Shown: in pieces, positions 1-5,490 of the stretch
Layout of the letters: the number at the start of each line of letters is the position of its first letter
How positions within the stretch are numbered: the stretch's first letter is position 1
Source of the DNA: Candidatus Woesearchaeota archaeon
Lineage (GTDB): Archaea; Nanoarchaeota; Nanoarchaeia; Woesearchaeales; GW2011-AR4
Assembly (NCBI GenBank): GCA_023259315.1
Contig: JAHFQL010000074.1
Span: 1 to 6,099 of the forward strand
DNA: 6,099 nt
Reading direction: 5' to 3'
Position numbers and translations under genes: made by a program
Notes under the pieces: model-generated
The model's input: the letters and a program-made list of their open reading frames with translations, nothing else
What the model was told of the DNA's origin: nothing
The model's database searches: none

Positions 1-86
1 ATGTGGTCAGAGCAGAGTTTGTCATGAGTAATTACACAGTATTGCCATATAATGATACGATTAATGTTTTTGTTGATATTACTTGA
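1..86 (+). CDS. Probable 3' end of an unrecognised protein gene (5' truncated by window edge)
   Basis: The frame beginning at base 3 is open from the window edge to a TGA at 84-86 and gives 27 residues, ending in NDTINVFVDIT. The peptide alternates polar and hydrophobic residues as in beta strands, and it has two potential N-glycosylation-type sequons (NYT, NDT). This would suit the end of a secreted or surface beta-sandwich protein, but that is inference from very little sequence. The other two plus frames close at bases 27 and 31, so this is the only plus frame that could be a longer gene tail. No family was recognised. A chance open stretch is a real alternative. Confidence 0.38.
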   Translation, partial: VVRAEFVMSNYTVLPYNDTINVFVDIT

Positions 87-112
87 AAAAATTTATAAAG
101 GTAATTTATTTG

Positions 113-348
113 ATGAGTTTTATTAAAAATGCGCGAAAAATATTTTCTTGGCTTGATTATCTGTGTGTTTATTTTTACAATTTTATTTTAATCCGGGTTA
201 AAATATTTTTTAGTTACGAAGTTCTAGGAAAATTGTAATAGCGAAGTTTTTGTCATCGTACTTAGAGAATTGGTATAGTTACATCAGATTGCAAAAGCGA
301 TTTTTGCGTAAGCAATCATTCTGGCTTATGGGATCCTTCCCTAAATAA
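113..348 (+). pseudogene. Possible frameshifted small basic, aromatic-rich ORF
   Basis: An ATG at 113 opens 41 codons (MSFIKNARKIFSWLDYL...) that stop at TAA 236-238. The frame one base back is open from 214 to a TAA at 346-348 and would continue the product with ...LSSYLENWYSYIRLQKR and on to a GSFPK end. Joined across the overlap at 214-235, near the A run at 229-232, the two pieces would give a product of about 77 residues rich in Lys, Arg, Phe, Tyr and Trp. This could be a decayed gene, a sequencing indel, or chance, since AT-rich DNA yields Phe, Lys and Tyr codons anyway. No family is recognised. The TATA-like element at 92-99 is too close to the ATG to be its ordinary promoter. Confidence 0.18.
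287..317 (+). repeat. Inverted repeat / potential RNA hairpin with GNRA-type loop
   Basis: GATTGC at 287-292 is complementary to GCAATC at 312-317. AAAA at 293-296 can stack on it and pair with TTTT at 301-304, closing a GCGA tetraloop (GNRA class) and leaving a 7-nt bulge at 305-311. An alternative fold pairs GCAAAA (291-296) with TTTTGC (302-307). It lies about 70 bp upstream of the TATA box of the radical SAM gene, so it is not in that gene's predicted transcript. It may be part of an independent small RNA, a DNA-level element, or chance. Confidence 0.33.
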
Positions 349-386
349 ATAAGGAAATTTATCCAAGTCACCAATAACAGAAACTA

Positions 387-400
387 ACATTTATAAATGT
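387..400 (+). promoter_or_regulatory. TATA box inside a perfect 14-bp palindrome, promoter of the radical SAM gene
   Basis: TTTATAAAT at 390-398 matches the archaeal TATA box. Its centre is about 33 nt before the GTG at 427, so transcription should start around 419-421 and leave a leader of only a few bases. The whole stretch ACATTTATAAATGT is its own reverse complement. A dimeric regulator binding it would occlude TBP, which suggests a possible operator; the operator role is inference, since TATA boxes are partly self-complementary anyway. Confidence 0.5.
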
Positions 401-426
401 AGAACATTATCCTAACTCTGATTAAA

Positions 427-2163
427 GTGATTTCTGTATCAGACGAACTAAGTGAAAGAGCTGGATATTTTGCAAGAAGAGACATTCCACTTGAAGATAG
501 AGCACGGCGCATAAGTTTTTTTGCTGAACAGATGCAAAGCATTCCTGATGAGGCAATTTCAGAGATGAGCTATTTTGCGGGTGCTGTTGGCTGCCAAAAC
601 CTATGCCAAATGTGTGCAACAGGCAGTGCACCTAACTTAACCAGAATAACACGAGACGGGATAGAAGATTTAATTGAAGCATTAGGACAAGCTGCAAGAG
701 AAAGAAAAATAACTGTTGCATCAGAACGTAAATGGAGGCAGGGACAAGTTCTACTATACTTTGATGATGATCCAGCACTGAATTCCCTAACAGGCGACCT
801 TGTAAGAAATATGCAGCAAAAGCTTGGCGTTAAAATTGCGCTATCGACGCATGGGTGGTCAAGAAAAAATACAGAACTTCAGGATATGCACGAAGCACTT
901 GTAAGAGATTTTGCTGCTGGCTTTGGCGAATTTAGAATTTCATATTCCAGCTATCCTCGCGAATTTGTGAATCAAGAAGAGTATACTCACGATTTAGCAA
1001 ATATGCTTAGAACATACAAGCCGCTAATTGGAATCATGGGAATCGGGCCTATTGGTATGAGGATTGAAATGCATACACGGCCATTGGTCCAGATTAGCGA
1101 CAATTTTAATATCGAGGCCATAGGTGGATATTTGATAATTCACTCTGGTTCTTATTTAGTGATGACTAAAAATAGGGATACTGAACTAACTGAAGCTTCA
1201 ATAATTAATTTTGGGGGTGATGACGCTAGAATACCTATTTTTGATAAAAAAGGAGTTAGCTGCACTCTTTATGTTTCAGATACTAATATCAATCAGCCTG
1301 CTTGGAGAGAAACAGCACGGGAACTTATCGATAGCCAACAAAATGTCAAGGGATACTCTTTTGCACCGCACTATGACAACCAAGTTTTAGCAAGAAAAGC
1401 CATTCTGTACCAATTTTCAAATGTAGACGGAATTTTTTTCTCCCTTGATCCGACATTTGATACTCCTGGTCAATATTTTAATGCATTAAACTTATACCCT
1501 AAAACAGATTCCAGACTTAAATCAGGAGCATTGGATACATCTAGGTTTATTATGAATGCAATATTGCAATACAAACAAGGAATGGGCATTGGTGTGCGAG
1601 AACCTTTTCCTGATGCTACGCTTGCAGATATGCAGCGGGTTGTTGCCATTGTGGAAAGCCAAAGGGACATGTACGCTGGTTACAGTGCAGGCACAGCAAG
1701 ATTCATTGAACAAGAGATTCTTCCGCTTCTTAGATGCTTTGTTGGTGCTTTAGCCGAAACTGATTACTCTCCATCATTCCTTTTTGATTGGAATTTTTTC
1801 AGCGACGCCGGAGTTATTAGTAATGCCGGAAAGGGAGGCAATGAATTTAAGGGTTTAATTTCTAAAGTCGACACTCCTATTGATTTAAATGATGACAAAA
1901 TAAGATTATTGTATGAGGAACGAGGGTCATTATGGAGATGGGCTCCGGTTCCTTACACAGGAAATTTAGATGGCAAGCCAATAGCCATACAAGGATTGAA
2001 AAACCAATTAGGGGATACTTCGGGAATAGTAGAAATATGTCAGATTGTCAGGAGAAATTATGAACCTATGCATGGACAAGCAAAATACATTTTTGGAGTA
2101 CCTATGGAACAAATTTCTTTCAAGAGTATGAAAAGTTCCGCTTTTGGGCCTGGGTCTTCTTAA
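427..2163 (+). CDS. Radical SAM protein of unknown function
   Basis: The 578-residue product carries the radical SAM cluster motif CxxxCxxC at C56, C60 and C63 (GCQNLCQMC), preceded by a hydrophobic strand as in family members. These cysteines would bind a [4Fe-4S] cluster that cleaves S-adenosylmethionine to a 5'-deoxyadenosyl radical. Further barrel-like strands follow: VLLYFDDDP (108-116, where GGEP is usual), IALSTHG (137-143) and FRISYSSY (169-176). The only other cysteines are C279, C437 and C538, too scattered for a SPASM or twitch-type auxiliary cluster. There is no signal peptide or membrane segment, so it is probably cytosolic. The second half, from about residue 300, matches nothing I recognise. 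The GTG at 427 is chosen because the frame is closed by TAG at 400-402, the next ATG is residue 36, and the TATA box at 390-398 fits this start; no Shine-Dalgarno site is seen. Ten of 37 arginines use CGN codons, against 2 of 38 in hef. Class confidence is high; substrate and reaction are unknown. Confidence 0.88.
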   Translation: MISVSDELSERAGYFARRDIPLEDRARRISFFAEQMQSIPDEAISEMSYFAGAVGCQNLCQMCATGSAPNLTRITRDGIEDLIEALGQAARERKITVASERKWRQGQVLLYFDDDPALNSLTGDLVRNMQQKLGVKIALSTHGWSRKNTELQDMHEALVRDFAAGFGEFRISYSSYPREFVNQEEYTHDLANMLRTYKPLIGIMGIGPIGMRIEMHTRPLVQISDNFNIEAIGGYLIIHSGSYLVMTKNRDTELTEASIINFGGDDARIPIFDKKGVSCTLYVSDTNINQPAWRETARELIDSQQNVKGYSFAPHYDNQVLARKAILYQFSNVDGIFFSLDPTFDTPGQYFNALNLYPKTDSRLKSGALDTSRFIMNAILQYKQGMGIGVREPFPDATLADMQRVVAIVESQRDMYAGYSAGTARFIEQEILPLLRCFVGALAETDYSPSFLFDWNFFSDAGVISNAGKGGNEFKGLISKVDTPIDLNDDKIRLLYEERGSLWRWAPVPYTGNLDGKPIAIQGLKNQLGDTSGIVEICQIVRRNYEPMHGQAKYIFGVPMEQISFKSMKSSAFGPGSS

Positions 2164-2194
2164 AGTGCATCTTTCTTTTGCTACTTATCATCCA

Positions 2195-2228
2195 GAAGAA
2201 AATTTAACGTTTTTCTTTTTTGATTTTT
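2195..2228 (+). terminator. Putative terminator after the radical SAM gene
   Basis: AAGAAAA at 2196-2202 pairs perfectly with TTTTCTT at 2211-2217 around an 8-nt loop, with a possible G-U pair outside. The region runs through T5-C-T6-GA-T5 between 2210 and 2228. Oligo-T runs are the main archaeal termination signal; the weak A-U stem may be incidental. It starts 31 bp after the stop codon and precedes the hef promoter. Confidence 0.5.
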
Positions 2229-2256
2229 ATAAATTCTTTATAATAACTTATTTAAA
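2224..2256 (+). promoter_or_regulatory. Promoter region of hef with several TATA-like elements
   Basis: Three candidates are present: TTTATAAAT at 2226-2234, TTTATAATA at 2237-2245 and TTTAAA at 2251-2256. The last is centred about 27 nt before the ATG at 2280 and would give a leaderless mRNA. The middle one is a better TATA match and would give a leader of roughly 13 nt. No purine-rich ribosome site lies in front of the ATG, which favours leaderless or near-leaderless translation. Which element is used cannot be decided from sequence. Confidence 0.5.
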
Positions 2257-2279
2257 CCCAAAAATACTCTTTATTCACT

Positions 2280-4490
2280 ATGATTAAGAATTTTGAGCCA
2301 AGGCTGTATCAGCAGACCATATTGGCTACAGCTGCAGAGAAAAATACTTTGGTTGTTTTGCCTACTGGCATGGGAAAGACAAACATTTTTCTTATGCTTG
2401 TTGCGCAGAGATTAAAGCAGTTTCCTAACTCCAAAGTCCTGTTTATAGGCCCGACAAGGCCATTGATTGAGCAATATCTTAATGTGTTTAGGGAGCATTT
2501 CGATATTGACGAAAGCCAATTGGCAATATTTACTGGGATGGTAAGTCCTGAAAAAAGGGCTGAATTGTGGAAGCAATCAAAGATTATTTTTTCAACTCCC
2601 CAAGGTTTGGAAAATGACATAATAACCTGCAGGATAAATCTTGAAGAAGTGTGCTTGCTTGGGATTGATGAAGCCCACAGGGCAGTTGGAAACTACTCTT
2701 ATGTTTTTGTTGCAAAGCAATTCATGAAGCTGTCAAAATATCCCAGAATTATTGCATTGACCGCTTCTCCTGGAAGCGATATGGAGCAGATACAGGAAGT
2801 GTGCAAAAACCTTTTCATTGAAGATATTGAGGTAAGAACTGATGATGATCCTGATGTCAAGCCTTATGTTCAGGAAATCCAGACAGAATGGATAAATGTT
2901 GAGTTGTCAAAAGTTTTCACTGATATTCAAAATTTATTGCTTATTTTCTTGAGAGAAAGATTTGAGAAACTAAAAAAATGGGGCGTCCTGAAAAGAGCTG
3001 ATGTAAGATATGTGTCAAAATCAGACCTGCTGCAGCTGCAAGGTGAAATAAGAAGCAGGATTTCAAAAGGGGAAAAAGATTTTGTCATGTGGAATGCAAT
3101 TTCTGTATTGGCAGAAATAATGAAAATATATCACGCGCTTGAGCTTCTTGAGACGCAGGGCATATCTGCACTAAATAAATATTTTGAAAAGCTTGTTGGT
3201 GAATCAAGGACAGCAAAAACAAAGGCTATTAGCTCCATAATGGGAGATTCAAACTTCAAAACTGCCATGATCAAAGCAAGAATTTTGAATGAAGAGGGAG
3301 TAGAACATCCTAAGCTTATAGAGCTGCAGAATGTTGTTGACAATGAAATCAAAAAAACTCCTAGCATGAAGATAATAGTTTTCAACCAATACAGGGACAA
3401 TGCCTTGGACATAATGGAAAAACTTAATAGAATAGATAATGCCAAGGCCAAGATTTTTGTCGGGCAGCAGAAAAAAAATGAAACTGGCTTAAGCCAGAAA
3501 GAGCAAAAGCAAATGATTGAGGATTTTGGCAATGGATTGTTTAATGTTCTTGTTGCAACATCAATAGGGGAAGAAGGCTTGGACATTCCAAAAGTTGATT
3601 TGGTGATTTTCTACGAGCCCATCCCAAGCGCAATAAGAAGCATACAGAGGAGGGGCAGGACCGGACGACAAGACAAGGGCAGGGTTATCGTATTAATAGC
3701 CAAAGGCACTCGTGATGAAGGCTACAGATGGGTTGCCCACCACAAAGAAAAGAAGATGTACAGTAATCTCAAAAATTTAAGGAGAAAATTAAACCTTTCA
3801 TTGAGCCAGAAAAATGAAGTGCAAGCTACAAAATTTACAGAAAAAATAAAGATATTCGCTGATTACAGGGAAAAGGGAAGCGGCGTAATAAAAGACCTTG
3901 CTGAAAATGATGTCAAGGTCAGCCTAGAGAGGCTGGAGTATGCTGATTATGTTGTTTCCTCAAGATGCGGTATTGAAATTAAAACAGTTGAAGATTTCGT
4001 TGATTCAATCATTGATGGAAGGTTATTGCAGCAAATTAAAAATCTAAAAAAGAATTTCGAAAGGCCGATCATAGTGATAGAAGGAACTCAAGATATTTAC
4101 GGAGTCAGAAATGTCCATCATAATTCCATTTTGGGGATGATGGCAACAATCGCTGTTTCTTATGGCATACCAATAATACAGACAAAGGACTTCAAGGAAA
4201 CATCTGCTTTATTGCAAATAATCGCAAGAAGGGAGCAGGAGGAAACATCAAAAGATTTTAGCCTGCATGCTGACAGAAAGCCTGCCACATTAAAGGAGCA
4301 GCAGGAATATTTTGTCAGTTCTTTGCCAGGAATAAATCTGACTTTATCAAAGCCTCTTTTGAAGCATTTCAAGACAATAAAAAATTTAGTCAATGCTTCT
4401 GAAAAAGAACTTCAAGAAGTTGAGAAGATAGGCCCTGCAAAGGCGAAGCAGATAAAGGACGTGGTTGAAAGCGAATATAAAGATGGCTAA
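2280..4490 (+). CDS. hef: Hef: FANCM-like DEAH helicase fused to XPF/ERCC4-type nuclease
   Basis: Archaeal Hef unwinds and cuts branched DNA at stalled replication forks and in crosslink repair; it relates to eukaryotic FANCM and XPF/MUS81. The 736 residues are close to the usual length and show the full order. The SF2 helicase has Walker A LPTGMGKT (27-34), DEAH (130-133, followed by RAVGNYSYVF typical of Hef), TAS (161-163), a helical insert about 205-350, motif V VATSIGEEGLDIP (425-437) and motif VI QRRGRTGR (456-463). The ERCC4 nuclease spans about 523-655, with DYRE at 528-531, AD at 555-556, then EIKxxxD at 566-572 and SIIDGRLL at 576-583. Tandem helix-hairpin-helix DNA-binding motifs end the protein (about 682-729, including KIGPAKAKQI). 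The nuclease signature is normally GDxnERKxxxD; here Gly is Ala and Arg is Ile. The linker between helicase and nuclease (about 491-522) looks short compared with Thermococcales Hef. It has its own promoter, and its neighbours are not obviously repair genes. The ATG start fits the N-terminus of the family. Confidence 0.96.
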   Translation: MIKNFEPRLYQQTILATAAEKNTLVVLPTGMGKTNIFLMLVAQRLKQFPNSKVLFIGPTRPLIEQYLNVFREHFDIDESQLAIFTGMVSPEKRAELWKQSKIIFSTPQGLENDIITCRINLEEVCLLGIDEAHRAVGNYSYVFVAKQFMKLSKYPRIIALTASPGSDMEQIQEVCKNLFIEDIEVRTDDDPDVKPYVQEIQTEWINVELSKVFTDIQNLLLIFLRERFEKLKKWGVLKRADVRYVSKSDLLQLQGEIRSRISKGEKDFVMWNAISVLAEIMKIYHALELLETQGISALNKYFEKLVGESRTAKTKAISSIMGDSNFKTAMIKARILNEEGVEHPKLIELQNVVDNEIKKTPSMKIIVFNQYRDNALDIMEKLNRIDNAKAKIFVGQQKKNETGLSQKEQKQMIEDFGNGLFNVLVATSIGEEGLDIPKVDLVIFYEPIPSAIRSIQRRGRTGRQDKGRVIVLIAKGTRDEGYRWVAHHKEKKMYSNLKNLRRKLNLSLSQKNEVQATKFTEKIKIFADYREKGSGVIKDLAENDVKVSLERLEYADYVVSSRCGIEIKTVEDFVDSIIDGRLLQQIKNLKKNFERPIIVIEGTQDIYGVRNVHHNSILGMMATIAVSYGIPIIQTKDFKETSALLQIIARREQEETSKDFSLHADRKPATLKEQQEYFVSSLPGINLTLSKPLLKHFKTIKNLVNASEKELQEVEKIGPAKAKQIKDVVESEYKDG

Positions 4491-4508
4491 TTAAGAGGGA
4501 TAGAAATC

Positions 4509-4515
4509 TTTATAT
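4509..4515 (+). promoter_or_regulatory. TATA box of the membrane protein gene
   Basis: TTTATAT lies in the 50-bp gap after hef and is centred 29 nt before the ATG at 4541, the spacing expected for a leaderless archaeal transcript. A second AT-rich element, TATAAAT at 4524-4530, is too close to the ATG to serve it. No Shine-Dalgarno site is seen between here and the ATG. Confidence 0.55.
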
Positions 4516-4540
4516 CTTAATTCTATAAATTTCCAAAACG

Positions 4541-5488
4541 ATGCTTAGAAGATTTTTCATCTGGCTCATAAAGAATCTGATAGTTTTGTTCCTTATAGCA
4601 GTTATATTTTCTACTGTTATTTTGGACATACCTTACTTAGTCAAAGGGCTTTTTAAGGATATTTTCCAATATTCAAGTCCGGAAGCGCAAAAGGAAGTTG
4701 TAAGCAAGCTTACATCGTCTTGCTCTGCATTGGATGGTAAGGGTGGATTGCAACAGCAGATGTCAAATGGCCCAATGTCAATTGATTTCAGCAAGATAGG
4801 GTCTTTGTGCAAGGACTATAGCTCTGGCAAGATAAATGACCAGCAGTTTTTCTTTGGTGTTATTGGGACTGCAATTCCAGATAAATTTGAAACGCCAAAA
4901 GTGCAGGCTTTGGAAAAATATAATTCCGTAATGGATTTCCTTAATAAAAACAAATTATACTATATAATAATTTTATTGGTATTGTTTGGGGCACTGTACT
5001 TATTGTCTGAAAATTTAAATGCCTTTTTGGTAATACTAACAGGAATCTCGTTCAGCATTGGGACATTAATATTGCTTCCCTACGCGGCTATAATAGCCTA
5101 TGACAAGTTTGTTGGAATTAACACAACTTCGATATTGACTTCCATGCTTCAGGGCGGCTTCTCATTCGATATAAAGGCAATAATGAGTGTAATTTTGCTT
5201 ATGGTGCTGAGAACATATACTGGATTTATAATAACTGTTGGCTTTGTACTTTTAGCCATAGGCATTGCTGGAAAGATTTATGCTTGGAAATTAAGGAAAA
5301 AAAGCGCAAAAGCCGAAACAAGATCAGAGAAAATTTCAGAAAAGAATTTTAAAAAAGAAGACAAAAAAGAAAAGCGAAGCAAAGATGAAGATGAAGAAGC
5401 GTACAAGCACAGGAACAGGAGCTACAAAGAAATCCTGGACGAATTAGACGAGATGCATAAAAAGAAAATAAAGGAAAAAAATAAATAA
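4541..5488 (+). CDS. Multi-pass membrane protein of unknown function
   Basis: No family was recognised for this 315-residue protein. Its layout is clear. A short basic N-terminus (MLRR) precedes a membrane helix at about 9-29, then an extracytoplasmic domain of about 108 residues (30-137) with a pair of cysteines, C61 and C90, that could form a disulfide. Membrane helices follow at about 139-156, 160-187 and 226-247, with a further hydrophobic helix at 211-223 that may be amphipathic or re-entrant. The tail from 248 is cytoplasmic by the positive-inside rule, extremely charged (Lys, Glu, Arg) and probably disordered or coiled. This gives an N-in, C-in topology with four helices. The first helix lacks a signal peptidase site, so it is more likely an anchor. 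It has its own TATA box at 4509-4515 and is separate from hef despite the 50-bp gap. It converges on htpX with 2 bp between stops, which does not imply a shared role. The ATG fits the promoter spacing. Confidence 0.9.
   Translation: MLRRFFIWLIKNLIVLFLIAVIFSTVILDIPYLVKGLFKDIFQYSSPEAQKEVVSKLTSSCSALDGKGGLQQQMSNGPMSIDFSKIGSLCKDYSSGKINDQQFFFGVIGTAIPDKFETPKVQALEKYNSVMDFLNKNKLYYIIILLVLFGALYLLSENLNAFLVILTGISFSIGTLILLPYAAIIAYDKFVGINTTSILTSMLQGGFSFDIKAIMSVILLMVLRTYTGFIITVGFVLLAIGIAGKIYAWKLRKKSAKAETRSEKISEKNFKKEDKKEKRSKDEDEEAYKHRNRSYKEILDELDEMHKKKIKEKNK
5457..5487 (-). terminator. Putative oligo-T terminator of htpX inside the end of the convergent gene
   Basis: Read on the minus strand just after the htpX stop codon, this stretch is almost pure T with runs of seven, four, four and five. 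Such runs terminate archaeal RNA polymerase. On the plus strand the same bases are A-rich and encode the Lys-rich end of the membrane protein (HKKKIKEKNK). No stem is needed or evident. Confidence 0.5.
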
Positions 5489-5490
5489 TG

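Larger units (their letters stand above)
87..426. other. 340-bp stretch without a confident gene
   Basis: This very AT-rich region holds no ORF of 60 codons or more on either strand. It contains a TATA-like TTTATAAA at 92-99, which would predict a start of transcription near 120 with no obvious leaderless gene there. T-rich runs at 167-190 and 206-211 could end transcription of the upstream gene. It also holds a possible broken small ORF, a hairpin at 287-317 and the promoter of the radical SAM gene at 387-400, each listed separately. No tRNA fold, CRISPR repeat or riboswitch was recognised. Confidence 0.6.

Noticed and set aside
110..116. TTGATGA resembling a C box of an archaeal C/D guide RNA
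   Set aside because: The first base does not fit the consensus and no CTGA D box or second C/D pair was found at the right distance.
206..212. TTTTTTA as a programmed -1 frameshift site joining the two small frames
   Set aside because: It is out of phase with the 113 frame, and the receiving frame has a stop at 211-213, so slippage there could not yield the joined product.
239..386. Possible tRNA or riboswitch in the spacer
   Set aside because: No cloverleaf, T-loop signature or known riboswitch core could be built; only the simple hairpin at 287-317 stands out.
422..1753. Short open frames on both strands inside the radical SAM gene
   Set aside because: They overlap the 578-codon gene, have no promoter or recognisable product, and are expected by chance.
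2928..2951. QNLLLIFL in Hef (217-224) resembling a PCNA-binding motif
   Set aside because: It sits within a helix of the helicase insert and lacks the second aromatic residue, so it is probably buried and not a clamp-binding site.
2309..4393. Minus-strand open frames of 77 to 151 codons inside hef
   Set aside because: They lie wholly within a well-supported gene in another frame, give low-complexity Ser, Phe and Cys-rich products and match no family; they reflect the codon bias of hef.
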